Shown one piece after another: positions 13,701-24,375 of a stretch of 64,000 bases of DNA (positions within the stretch are counted from its first letter, which is position 1; every line of letters begins with the position of its first letter). The position numbers were made by a program, and so were the translations under genes. A model generated the notes under the pieces. The model did not search any database. It saw only the letters and a program-made list of their open reading frames with translations, and was not told the DNA's origin. Source of the DNA: Globodera rostochiensis (taxonomy: Eukaryota > Nematoda > Chromadorea > Rhabditida > Heteroderidae); NCBI GenBank assembly GCA_018350325.1, contig JAEVLN010000006.1:2680693-2744692 (forward strand), given 5' to 3'.

Positions 13701-15047
13701 CTCCTGAAGATGGGGGGGGGGGGGTCTTTGAAACAAAAAAAAAATAAAATTCGAGTAAAAAGAGTTCAAATTACATCCAACCATTTTGTGTAAATATAAT
13801 GAAAAATCAAGATTTTGCTTTTCGATTTGCCAATCCAGAGTCGAAAACACATGGATTCTGGATCTGGAGTCCAGGAAAATCCAGGTCTGGACCCAGGTCC
13901 AGTCCGGGCTCTACTATTTTTTTAAGGTCGAACCCCAAATCAAATTTTACTTAAAAACATTTTCCAAAAAAATGATTGATAGAGTCAAATTTCCCAAAAA
14001 ATGAAAATTCCAAAATTGCTAAATTAAAATGTTTCTTAGCCCTGCCTGATGCTGTTGATGCGCACTTTTGACACGATTTTTGGCGGCCATATACTGGGCA
14101 TAGGCCACGTTGTACTGCTTCATCGCCTTCTCGTATTCAATCTGAAACAAATGCGAAAAAATAAATAGTAAAAATTTTAGCATTGAAATTTTCCCAATTG
14201 TAAAACTAAACTATTTTATTCAAAAATTTGCAACTCTTTCACGAAATGTTCCAAAAACAGGAAATTTCTCATTTTGAGAAGGTACATTTTCAAAGTGTTC
14301 CTTTTGGAATTGAAAATAATTTCTCAGATTAACAGTTGAACTGGACGGGATTTTGAGTCTGATCAGCGTTTTGGCCATTTTTAATGCAAAAAAATTATTT
14401 TTAAAAAATGTCAAAACCTTTTCCTGCTCATATTCCTGGGTGAAAACGCTTTTTTCTGCTGGAGGTGTGCCATTCCACAGCTGTCCGATGAGTTTGCCGA
14501 GCTCCCACAACGGCACGTCGGGCTTTTCCGCCCGAACTTTGGGCCACATTTTCTTGCTGAAACGCATGTACGGCACGAGGGGCCTGAATTTTTTTTTTTT
14601 TTTGAAAAAAATTTGAATTGAATTGCATTTGGTTTTACCTGTCAGGAATTTTGGGAGGGCGCATGGCATCCTAAAATCAAACAAAAATTACCCGAAGAAT
14701 TTGCCCGGAAAATCAAAAAAGTCGGATTCTTAGGGGTGTATTTTTTTGAAAATCAAAAAAGTCGAGGGGTGAACTTTTTTGAAAATCAGAAAAATTGCAG
14801 GGTTCTGTTTTTTTTTTATGAATTTTATAATGCGTTTGTCGAAAAATACAATGAGGATGGGGGGCAGCTACGGCCCCGTTGACAGACAAAAAAGAAATCA
14901 AAAAATGTCCGCTTGGCCCTTTTTGGGTTTCCCCAAAAAAAAACCCCTCCCGGTTCAAGTCGACTTTCCGAACCCCTAGCCCGCATAACAACAGAAGTCC
15001 TTGTCAACCTGTTGAGAAGAGCGGTGTGAAGAAGTCGGTCGGTACAT
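10745..15047 (-). CDS. swsn-3: SMARCE1/BAF57-like HMG-box subunit of the SWI/SNF (BAF) chromatin remodeller
   Basis: Eight exons: 15047-15009, 14670-14639, 14583-14418, 14141-14046, 13703-13580, 12100-11889, 11563-11422 and 11154-10745. They join in frame to 406 aa, against about 411 in human. The HMG box begins PPKIPDRPLVPYMRFSKKMW and continues KPDVPLWELGKLIGQLWNG; it binds DNA and helps target the remodeller. It is followed by EYEKAMKQYNVAYAQYMAAK, an EKG..QPIDEEDPFE motif, and a coiled-coil region starting DRNNRLMAELFSPAYLPDPR. The C-terminal exon is almost all Glu/Lys, like the acidic tail of vertebrate BAF57. Three introns have GC donors: 14045 (GCAGGG), 13579 (GCAAGT) and 11888 (GCAAAA). 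In each case frame and alignment require that site. The first exon (13 codons) is the least certain. A tRNA-like sequence and a MITE sit in the 12101-13579 intron. Confidence 0.9.
12145..12216 (-). tRNA. tRNA-like gene with aberrant anticodon arm (probable pseudogene or unusual tRNA)
   Basis: This 72-nt cloverleaf lies on the minus strand. It has a 7-bp acceptor stem GCCCCGG/CCGGGGC, a D arm GCTC-AGTTGGAA-GAGC and a perfect T arm GTGGG-TTCGAGT-CCCAC, so pol III box A and box B are intact. In standard numbering the anticodon stem GCCCA/GGTGG does not pair and position 33 is G, not T. The anticodon would read GAT, or ATT if the stem slips by one. I cannot assign an isotype. It lies in a SMARCE1 intron on the same strand and shares most of its arms with the sequence at 46877. 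Confidence 0.6.
12319..12520. mobile_element. MITE-like element with perfect 22-bp terminal inverted repeats
   Basis: Starts TAGGGTTGAGCGGGACCGGG and ends with the exact reverse complement, CCCGGTCCCGCTCAACCCTA. Inside are the shared words GGGACTTTTGGGAAAACCGG and AAAAACCGGGAC. It is the cleanest copy of the family in the window and lies in a SMARCE1 intron. Confidence 0.78.
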
Positions 15048-15394
15048 AACGACTGCAATTAGTATAAAAATGTCTAAATTTTACTTTAAAACAAAATTTA
15101 ATGTATCACAAATACAATAAATTGGTAAAAAATTTTAATATAATAAAACAATCTATATATAAAAAGTTGAATGTGTGTTTGTTTGTTTGTTTGTCCTGAC
15201 GTGGTTGGGGAGTTGAATTAGCGGGGAAATTTCGCGTAAAAATAAATGTTTGAATTTCAGTACTGAAAATGGATTAAGGAGTGAAGAAGGTTAGACGAGA
15301 GAAGCGAAAGAAATAGTGTGGCAAGTGAAGAGACTTTTGCCGAATGAAACAGAGATTGGGAATTCGTAAAGAAAAAATAAGTTGGTCAGCCAGT

Positions 15395-15462
15395 CGATTC
15401 TGTTGTTTAGTGGATAAACACGTTGCCTTACTTGGTGAATGTGTCGGTTCGATTCCCGAATG
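15395..15462 (+). repeat. tRNA-derived (SINE-like) sequence
   Basis: A box-A-like TGTTTAGTGGATAAACA is followed about 25 bp later by a box-B-like GTCGGTTCGATTCCCGA, and then TAAAA. The acceptor stem is lost. It sits between the SMARCE1 and PARL starts. Confidence 0.45.
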
Positions 15463-15589
15463 TAAAACTATGTTTTCAATACATTTATTTATTAAAAAAC
15501 AAAGTAATAAAAATGTTTTTAGGCAAAAATGACTTTTTTTTAAAAACTTTTTAACAAAGTTAAAAGAGAAAACCAGTGCAAAAAAAAAG

Positions 15590-15860
15590 ATGAACGGAAG
15601 GAAGGAGGAAAAAGAGAGGAAGGGAGGATAGGAAATGGGAAGGCGTGGGAAGGAAAGAGAGAAAAGGAAGGGAGGAAAGGAGGGGAGGGGGGGGGGGAAA
15701 GGAATAGAAAGACCTGAAGGGAGGAAAAGAAGTGAGAAAGAGGAAGGCGGGAAGGCAGGGATGAAAGGAAGGGATGAAAAGAAGGCAGGAAAGTACCAAA
15801 AAGTCAAAATGCCAAGGGGAAAAGCCAAAAGCGGGAAAACACAAAGAGAGTGAAGAGTCC
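15590..15860. repeat. Purine-rich (GGAAGG)n-type tract
   Basis: A degenerate run of GGAAGGAAGGAGG, GGAAAGG and AAGGGATGAAAGG on the plus strand. Frames read through it are low complexity. Confidence 0.7.
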
Positions 15861-16033
15861 CAAAGGCGAAAATGAGTGCCATAAGATGAATTGCCAGCCA
15901 TAAGGAAAAATGCTCAAAAGAGAGAAAGTGCAAATCCCCTAAGGAAAAATGCCAAGAAAGAATAAGTGAAAATCCATAAAGAAAGTCCCCCAAGGGAAAA
16001 TACCAAGAAAGAAAGTGCCATAAGGGAAATTGC

Positions 16034-16801
16034 GGTAGGGGACGACTGAGTCTGGCCAACTGAGTCTGGGCCAACTGAGTCTGGCCGACTGAGTCTGGTG
16101 GCCAACTGAGTCTGGTTGGCAGGAAAAAAGTTTTTGAGCGGCATAAAAATTAAAATTCAAGCAACTTATTCGAAAAATATATAACTTTCTTAAACAAAAA
16201 TTAAAGCAAACAGACATTAACATATTCAACAACAAAAACTAATAAAACAATCATTGATTCATTCTTCATGTGATAATTTTTGGATTTTCGGCAAGAAAAT
16301 CGGTTATTCTTTCAGGGTTTTGATTCTGCATGGCATATTGATGGTCGCCCAAAAAATGATACCTGGGGTTCCTTAGGCTTAGGCCTATGCCACTGGCTTG
16401 GGGTTTGTTAGGCTTAGGCCTAAGCCTATTAATGTAAAAACGGATAACAAATAGAAATTTTTCAAAAAATCATAAATGTTTAAATGTCAAATGATAAATC
16501 TGATGTCATATTCGTGATTGCCGTTCTCAATAACCCCGGTGTACTTCTCAGAATTACATAAAACTGATTTAAAAAAAAAAATTCGGGGACCTATATAAGA
16601 AACCATTACCATTTTTTGTTTAAGAAAAATTTTTTTTTTTAGTATATGTTTCATGTTTTTTTATTTTACAAAATTTAAGTTCAAAACTTTTTTCCTGCCA
16701 ACCAGACTCAGTTGGCCAGACTCAGTTGGCCACCACCAGACTCAGTCGGCCAGACTCAGTTGGGCCAGACTCAGTTGGCCAGACTCAGTTGGGCCGTCCC
16801 C
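16034..16801. mobile_element. Foldback (MULE-like) element with tandem-repeat terminal inverted repeats
   Basis: The left arm (about 16041-16140) is a run of GACTGAGTCTGGCCAA units ending GGCAGGAAAAAAGTTTTTGA. The right arm (about 16680-16800) is its reverse complement, with CCAGACTCAGTTGGCC units. The 10-bp sequence GGGAAATTGC occurs immediately outside both ends (16024-16033 and 16802-16811) and falls within one satellite unit. This fits a 9-11 bp target duplication of the Mutator type. The centre (16140-16680) is AT-rich and holds no transposase frame. Confidence 0.7.
16371..16431. repeat. Inverted TTAGGC telomere-like words
   Basis: GGCTTAGGCCTAA-type words in both orientations surround CCACTGGCTTGGGG. 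TTAGGC is the nematode telomere repeat unit. This cluster lies inside the foldback element at 16034-16801. Confidence 0.55.
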
Positions 16802-18178
16802 GGGAAATTGCCATCAAGAAAGTGCCTTAAGGGAAAATACCAGAAAGAAAGCCTCCTAAGGGAAAATGGGGAAATTGTTACAAAGAAAGTGCCTTAAGGG
16901 AAAATGCCAGAAAGAAAGTCCCTTAAGGGAAATTGCCACAAAGAAAGTGCCTTAAGGGAAAATGCCAAGAAAGAAAGTGCCCACCCAAAGAGAAAATGCC
17001 AAGAAAGTGCTCTAAGGAAAAATGCCAAGAAAGAAAGTGCCAACCCAAAGAGAAAATGCCAAGAAAAAAGTGCCTACCCAAAAAGAAAATGCCAAGAAAG
17101 AAAGTGCCCTAAGGGAAATTGCCACAAAGAAAGTGCCTTAAGGGAAAATCCAAGAAATGCCAAGAAAGAAAGTCCCCTAAGGGAAAATGCCAAGAAAGTG
17201 CTCTAAGAGGAAAGTGCCTACCCAAAGAGAAAATGCCAATGAAGAAAGTGCCTACCCTAAGGGAAAATGTCAAGAAAAGAAAGTCCCCCAAGAGAAAATG
17301 CCAAGAAAAAAAGTGCCCTAAAGGAAAATGCCAAGAAAGAAAGTGCCCTAAGGGAAAATGCCAAGAAAGAACGTGCCATAAAGGGAAATGCCAGAAAAAA
17401 AGTCCCCTAAGGGAAATGCCAGATAAAAGGTCCCCTAAGGGAAAATGGCGGAAGTGCTCAAGGGAAAATGCCAAGAAAGAACGTGGCCTAAGGGAAAATG
17501 CCATAAAGAAAGTGCCTACCCTAAGGGAAAATGCCAAAAAAGAAAAAGGGAAATGCCAAGAAAGTACTCTGAGGAAAAATGCCAAGAAAGAATGTGCCCT
17601 AAGGGAAAATGCCAGAAAGAAAGTGTCTACCCTAAGGGAAATGTCAAGAAAAGAAAGTCCCCCAAGGGAAAATGCCAAAAAAGAACCTGCCATAAAGAAA
17701 TGCCAGAAAGATCTTAAGGGCAAATGCAAGAATAAGCTACTATAAATCGAATCTGTTCATAACATATCCGTACTTCTAGCGGTTGGTGCGCCGTTAGGCG
17801 CACCTAAACCGCTAGTTGATACAAAAATTACAATTTATCAATTCAACTAATCATGAACAGTTCCACAAGTTAATGGTAATCGCGTTTCAATTCTTTTTCC
17901 CACTTTGAAAGTTTTAATGGCAATTTTTAATCAATTGAAACGCAAGTTTCCCCAAAATTCACAAAACCACAAGGGGGACCCTTTGGTGTCCGTACGTTTT
18001 GCCAACTGTACATTTTGCCAATCCAGCAAAAATGGTACTTTTTGCCAACTCATCGATCAATTTCGAAGCCGGACCCGAATTCAAAGGTTTTTCGATTTCA
18101 AAAATTTTCGGAATCGTTTGGTCAAAAAATCAAAAACATGCTCAAAATCATCCAAAAAACGTGAAGTTGGCAAAACTA

Positions 18179-18300
18179 CCGCTCCTCCTTTTACCCTTCT
18201 ATATGAAAAATGTCCGGGTACCTGGATAGGTATACCCGTACCGCTCCTCCTTTTACCCTTCTATATGAAAAATGTCCGGGTACCTGGATAGGTATACCCG
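18179..18300. repeat. 60-bp tandem duplication
   Basis: The segment starting CCGCTCCTCCTTTTACCC and ending GGATAGGTATACCCG occurs twice in direct succession with almost no change. It lies about 210 bp upstream of the PARL start. The rest of 17734-18510 shows no gene. Confidence 0.8.
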
Positions 18301-18510
18301 GTAGTGTTATCGGACCCTTAAGGTCAAAATTTGTGGGAAAAATTTTTTTTTTATTCTAAATTGTCTGAAAGCGATTACGAATTCGTCAATAGAAAATAAA
18401 AATTGAAAGAACTTCGGAGAGCTTTCGGAATGGCTTTTAGAATTCGGTTATGTTTGACGTCACTTTTGGACTAACGCAAAAAAAATGCTAATATTTCAGA
18501 AATTTCCCAA

Positions 18511-21500
18511 ATGTTTTTGGCTCGTCCCCTGCTGACGGGTGTGATGTTGTGCCGTCCTTCGTCCGCTCCGCTGTGCCGTGCCTCCACATCGTCCGCCCGG
18601 CACTTTTGCCTTTTTGGGCGCCGTCTGACGCGTTCTGAAATGAAAGAGCCGGTGCGTGAACAGCTCCAAAATGTGCTGTCAAAGAACAAAGAGGGCAAAG
18701 AGCCGCCACGCGCCGACACAATTCCGCCAAGGCCACTGCGCCAAATGCTCATCAAAAGCGGCTGTTTCTATTTTATGGTTAATTTTTTGGCATTTTTCTC
18801 AACAGAAAAATTTTTATAAAAAATTTTGGGGGTAGGGCATTCCTAGGCCTGGTTTAAAAGACAACGACGCAGCCAGATTTGGTGTCTTTTAAAGAAATTA
18901 GAAAAAAATTTTTAGGAAATTTTAAGAATTTCCTAAGAAAGTATGCCTAAGATTGTAAATTTCTTCATTTTTGCAGACAAACACTTTGTTCTTCACGGCG
19001 GCACTTATGTACGATCACAAAACTGCCCAGTACACATTTCAGTGGGCGGCCGATAAGGTCGGTCAGGTGATTACCAGTCACCCGCAACTGAACGCGTTGG
19101 ACCTGCGCACGGCAGCCACCAATCTGGTCTGGGCACTGATCGGCGCCAATGTGGCGGTGTTTTTGCTTTGGAAAGTGCCAGCACTGAAGCCCACAATGTG
19201 CCGCTACTTCACCAGCAGTGTGGCGTCCAGTATGTGCCATGGATTGAATTTCTCGTGATTTTTTTTTTTCTGAAATTTTCTCCCCCCCAAAAAAACAAAC
19301 GAAAATCCAGAAATTTTTGTTCTTGGATCATTAAGATTTTTGATTTAAATTTCAGAAAGCCTTTACCTGCCAATGTTTCTGTCAATGTTCTCGCACCGGG
19401 GCCCCTTACATTTGTTTATCAACATGTACGTGTTGAAAAACTTTGCCATTGCTGCGATTGGACTGCTCGGCCCGGCCCAGGTACAATTTTTTTTTGCGTA
19501 AAAACTGCAAAAAAAAGGGGGCCGATTTTTTAAATTTTTTGGTCGAACATCTCTTAACAAATCGAGTCAAAAATTCGAAATTTATGCAAAAAAAAATTTG
19601 CATTTTTGAAAATTTCTTAACAAAAATAGAGTAAAAACGGAAAACAAACCCCCTAAAAACAAACTTTTTTTTTAGAAAAATTGCTTAACAAAAATGCAAT
19701 AAAAAGTACACGCCTAAGACCCCCCCCCCCCTACGGGCTGGGATCAAGGATAGAAGCCGACGCCTTAAAAAAATTTTGGGATTCGGAAGTTTTAAATTTT
19801 TTTTCTCTTAAATATATAGCCTTGACTTGGATACGAACGAAAACACTAATACATTAAAACATTACTTTTAATTCAAAAATTCAGGAAACCGAAAATATTT
19901 ATGTTTTTATTCAAATTGTCATTTTGTTTTGCATAAAGTGTATAAAACTTCCGAAAAGTTCCGGCGCCCTGACCCCGCAAATTTAGGTCATTTTTCGGGG
20001 GATTTCCCCGACCCCGGCACTTCTAGCCAGGGCAAGGAATTTTCAAAAAAGCAAAATTTTTTTTTGCTTTTGATGGCAATTTGTTTAAAAATTGGTCAAA
20101 AAATTGTAAAAGTGAAAAACAAAAGGGTCCCTCCCCCCTCTTGTTTTTTTTTTGTCAAATTTCATTTTGGGGGGGGGGGGGGGGAATTCCCTCCCCCCCC
20201 CCTTCCTCCCCCTGGTTACGGCCCTGATTCTAGCCCCCCTAACCCCATCGGTTGATGCTCCCGAGGAATTTGTTTGTTTTACGTATTTGAAAATTTTGGA
20301 TGAAGAAATAATTAAATTTTTTTTTTCAAAATTTTAATTTTGACAGTTCATGGCAATGTTTTTGAGTGGCGGCATGTTCGGTGGACTGCTTTCGCTGTGG
20401 CATAAGGCGTTCATGGCCTCAGCAATTCCGTCGTTTGGCGCTAGTGGGGCAATTTGCGCGGTCATCGGTTACGTTTGTTCCAAGTTTCCGGACCAGCCAG
20501 TGCGCTTCATCTTTTTGCCGATGTTTTCATTTTCTGCTAAATGTGTGTGTTATAGCCAATACGTTTAAAACTCGGGTTACGAATTGTGCCTTTGGGACAA
20601 ATTTTTAACCAAAAACTCGGGAACGAATTGTGCCTTTGGGACAAATTTTTAACCAAAAACTCGGGACACGAATTGTGCCTTTGGGACAAATTTTTAACCA
20701 AAAACTCGGGACACGAATTGTGCCTTTGGGACAAATTTTTAACCAAAAACTCGGGAACGAATTGTGCCTTTTGGACAAATTTTTAACCAAAAACTCGGGA
20801 ACAAATTGAATTTGGGACAAATTTTTAACCAAAAACTCGGGAACAAATTGAATTTGGGACAAATTTTTAACCAAAAACTCGTGAACAAATTGAATTTGGG
20901 ACAAATTTTTAACCAAAAACTCGTGAACAAATTGAATTTGGGACAAATTTTTAACCAAAAACTCGGGAACAAATTGAATTTGGGACAAATTTTTAACCAA
21001 AAACTCGTGAACAAATTGAATTTGGGACAAATTTTTAACCAAAAACTCGGGAACAAATTGAATTTGGGACAAATTTTTAACCAAAAACTCGGGAACAAAT
21101 TGAATTTGGGACAAATTTTTAATCAAACAAAAAAATTTCTTAATTTTTTTGACACTATTTTTGTTTCAAGATGGTCTCTACGGACTGCTGGCATTCGAAA
21201 CTGTCTGTTTGCTACGTATTTTGCCCCTCCATCGTTTGATATTATTGGGCCACGCCGCGCACATTGGCGGGCTTCTGTTTGGCATGTGAGTTGCTGATGA
21301 ATTTTTTTGTGCTCATTAGTAGAGCCGAGCTTTTCAGTTTTTAACCTATTTTTTTGCGAGTAGGAAATCACGAGAGAAGCCCAGAAATGGCATTATTTTG
21401 AAAAATTTTACAATTAGAGCGACTTTTTAGTCAATATAAATCAATATTTCGCCATTTTTTCATACATTTTTCTTGAGAAAAATGCAATTTTTAGGCATTT

Positions 21501-23065
21501 TACGAAAGTTTTTGAAGAAATTCAATATTTCAGGCACTTTTCCCAAAATTTCCAAGGAAAAAAACAATAAAAAACGATCTTTGATCATAAAAATCAAAAA
21601 AATTTCAAACCAAAAATGCACCTCTAAAAAATGACTTTTTCTTTGACCAAAAGCCAGCACAAAGATCGACATTTTCCTAAAATTTTTTTATTTATATTTT
21701 TTATAAAAATTTCCAAAACATGCGAAAAATAGTACATTTTCTATTCGGAGAGAAAAATTAATAAAAAATGACGAATTTTGTAGGTTTTTACTAGGGTGGA
21801 TCCGGAACCGGTATCCGGGTGTTTTTTGAGCTATCCGGTATCCGGGGGACCCGGATAATATCCGGTTTTGTCCAACCCTAGTTACGCAAAATTTGACTGA
21901 ATTTGGTCAGTTTTTGCACATTTTTTAATCAATATTTTGGCACTTTTTGGTGGTTTTTGATCAATATTTCGCGGTTTTTAGTCAATATAAATCTCGGCTT
22001 TACTCATTAGAAATTGGGCACTTTTTTTCTAAAATTTGATTAACAAAATCAAATACAAAGTTAACTGATTTTTGAAACAGACGGCTTGTTTTTTTTGATC
22101 AGATCCATGGAACTGAATTTGGGAATATTTTTGTTTATAATTTTAGGTACTATGCCCATTACGGACAGGTCAGTTTGATGGTAGAAGAATGAAAAAATAA
22201 TAATTTGTTTTTAATCGATTTTCCCTATTTTTGTATTCAATTTAAATATAGTAAAACAATTTTGGTAATTTTGCAATGAAAAAATTGTTCAGGCGGACTA
22301 TATGAAAGTTGTTTGGATGCGCTTTGTCGCTTTGCAAATGCGTTTAAACAGGGCGAAGATGAACGTCAACGGGACGAAAAGTGAGGAGGAGGAGGGCACC
22401 ACCAACGACGGCTTGACGACGCCGAAACAGCAACAACAGAACAACGCATTTAGGTGGGTTGTGATTTATTTTTGTCCAACAAAAAATGTTTTGTGGACAA
22501 TTTTGCTGATCACATGTGATCGATCGGTGGGTGGCAAGGGCATACGCAGGGGGGGGGGGCCGAAAATTTTTTAAAAAAAGATCAACACACGGGGGACCCT
22601 CTTGGTTTCAAAATTAATCATTCTTGGGCCAATTTTCTTAACAAAAGTAATTTTTTTTGGGGGGGGGGGAGAATAATTCGATTCTTGGGGGGTGTATTTT
22701 TCCCTTATGTGATCGGTGGGGGGGGGAGGTCCGTGCCATCCTGCAATTTAAAAAAAAATTTTCAGAAAGATCCGTCAACATCTTATTGATGAGCTCAAAA
22801 CACAGCAGAATGCGACCGACAAGAAACACGAGGACTGGGCGCAAACAATGGCAGAACAAAAAGAGGCGGAAAAGGACCGAATTAGGTAGGTGGAAATTTG
22901 AATCTTTGCGTTGATTTTTTTGATTGAATTAACTTTAAATTTGCAAATGATCAAAACATTTTTGTTTGATTAAAGCTCTCCCGTTTTAGACGGAACAGAG
23001 AGGCGCGGGAGCGGAGGAAAGAGGCGGCAAAAAGCGGAAGTGTGGATGAAGATGGCGATGATTAA
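18511..23065 (+). CDS. rom-5: PARL-type mitochondrial rhomboid protease
   Basis: Nine exons: 18511-18777, 18977-19229, 19356-19480, 20347-20542, 21171-21285, 22147-22168, 22293-22453, 22766-22885 and 22990-23065. They join to 444 aa. The N-terminus is Arg/Ser-rich without acidic residues, as in a mitochondrial presequence. Rhomboid features in order are ANVAVFLLWKVPALKPTMCR, a FLSMFSHRGPLHLFINMYVL segment matching the PARL HxxxxHxxxNM region, the catalytic serine in SFGASGAI (Ser248) and the catalytic histidine in GHAAHIGGLLFGM (His311). PARL cleaves PINK1- and PGAM5-type substrates within the inner mitochondrial membrane. After the last membrane segment (YYAHYGQ) there is a charged tail of about 120 residues (QMRLNRAKM..., REARERRKEAAK) that is longer than in human PARL. 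Introns are GT-AG. The start was chosen as the ATG giving the presequence; a TTTCAG just before it could also be a trans-splice acceptor. Confidence 0.9.
20573..21126. repeat. Roughly 40-bp minisatellite in PARL intron 4
   Basis: About 13 units of TTTGGGACAAATTTTTAACC followed by AAAAACTCGGGAACAAATTG. The left five units contain GAATTGTGCC before the TTTGGGACAA; the others have AAATTGAA instead. It fills the intron between exons 20347-20542 and 21171-21285. Open frames on both strands are repeat artefacts. Confidence 0.9.
21792..21880. mobile_element. Short MITE-like element with CCGGATA words
   Basis: Begins TAGGGTGGATCCGGAACCGG and ends CCGGTTTTGTCCAACCCTA. The core is TATCCGGGT and CCGGATA words. 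It sits in PARL intron 5. Confidence 0.6.
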
Positions 23066-23694
23066 AAATTTTGTTGTTTTTCCTTTAAATTTTAATGATT
23101 TTTGCAAAAATTTTGTTTTTTGTTCTTTTTGGTGCTTTAATTTTTAAAAGTGAATCTCTGGAATTTCTTTTTGATATACCATTTCTTTTTTGACTATTTT
23201 GGAAAAGCATATTTTGGCACTTTTTGGGAAAAGTTTAAGAATATCGAAAAACTTTGTTTTTTCCTGAAATATCAAGGACTCCTCTCGTTGAGTTTGCCGG
23301 TTTTTGCAACCAAAATCTGAGAATTTTTTTCACCTTTTTAAGTTAAGCGAACCTTCGAAATTGGGTCCGGGGTTCGAAATCGATTGAAGTAAAATGTACC
23401 CCGTTGTCAAAACGTACGGGCACCTCCAAAATGCCTCCCTCTTTTTGGCTGGTGATCTGAAACAAAAATGCTCATTGGCCTTTCCAAAAAGCACAGAATG
23501 AGCATCGGAGCCCTGAGCTTTAAAGCGATTTTCAATCAGTTAAACGATATGTCTCTTCCCCCCCTCCCCCTCCCCCTCCCCCCCCCCCAATTCTCAACAT
23601 TCTTTCCCAACTATCCCACCACCTTCCATTTCATTCCATCTTCATCCGACAATGTTTTATTCTCAGTTCATCTTTGAATGTAAATGATTGTGAT

Positions 23695-23835
23695 GGGGGA
23701 CATATACCCCCCCCCCGGGGGACATATACCCCCCCCCCCCGCCCCCGGGGGACATATACCCCCCCCCCCCCCGCCCCGGGGGACATATACCCCTCCCCCC
23801 CCCCCCCCCCCCCCGGGGGGGACATATACCCCCCT
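23695..23835. repeat. GGGGGACATATACCCCC repeat with poly-C spacers
   Basis: Five copies of GGGGGACATATACCCC are separated by C runs of variable length. Each copy is a near palindrome with G arm, ACATATA centre and C arm. Confidence 0.8.
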
Positions 23836-23919
23836 CCCCCCCCCCCCCCGACCTCTTCGTCCGCTGCAAGAATTATGATGAATCCCTTCCCCCCCCCCTT
23901 TTCCCACCTTTAAGGGGGG

Positions 23920-23925
23920 TATAAA
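23920..23925 (+). promoter_or_regulatory. TATA-like motif upstream of laminin gamma
   Basis: GGGGGGTATAAAGCTGGC lies about 455 bp before the laminin ATG, in a GC-rich setting. It is a reasonable core promoter position, but no start site can be read from sequence alone. Confidence 0.3.
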
Positions 23926-24375
23926 GCTGGCAAAGGTTCGCTCTTCTCCCACCTGCGGCTGACTTTACCCAGCCCCCCCCCCCCCCCCACCGTCCGTCCG
24001 TTTGCGATGGGACGTAACAAACCCAAAGGGAAGGCCTTTAGCAGAAGACGGAAAATGGCGGGGGGGGGGGGGGGGTAAGGCGCACAGTGTGAGTCAAACG
24101 GGGACAAATCGGCAAAGCCGACCCCCGAGGGGAAGGGGGGGGGGGGAGCTGAGCTCCAATTCCAATCGTTGGGGGGAGTGGGCAATAGGCGGGGGAGGGG
24201 GTGGACACTTCCATAAACTTTACACCTTTCATCGCATCAGACCATTTTTACGGAATTTTAAAATGATTCAAAACATCCGAAACGGAAAGTCTTCTGCTAA
24301 AGCGTTTTCGTTGTTTTTCTGTTCTTCAGATTTTCATTTTGTCCCCCCCCCCCCCCAATTTTGTTGTCCTACAAA

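Larger units (their letters stand above)
15895..17733. repeat. 26-bp satellite array AAGAAAGTGCC-CTAAGGGAAAATGCC, interrupted
   Basis: Units close to AAGAAAGTGCCCTAAGGGAA followed by AATGCC repeat in one direction on both sides of an inserted element (16034-16801). The larger part is 16812-17733 with about 35 degenerate copies. Some units vary as CTACCCTAAGGG or CCATAAGGG. Long frames on both strands through the array are artefacts of the repeat. Confidence 0.85.
23066..24375 (+). other. PARL-laminin intergenic region
   Basis: This 1.3-kb gap carries the PARL 3' UTR on the left. It then has a CT/poly-C stretch (23550-23590), the GGGGGACATATACCCCC repeat, a TATA-like motif at 23920 and more G/C runs (24055-24200). 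No other exon chain is visible. Confidence 0.55.

Noticed and set aside
16904..17745. Lys-rich and Phe/Leu-rich frames on opposite strands
   Set aside because: Both come from the 26-bp satellite AAGAAAGTGCC.
20605..21297. Open frames on both strands through the PARL intron repeat
   Set aside because: Repeat-derived, and the flanking exons splice correctly across it.
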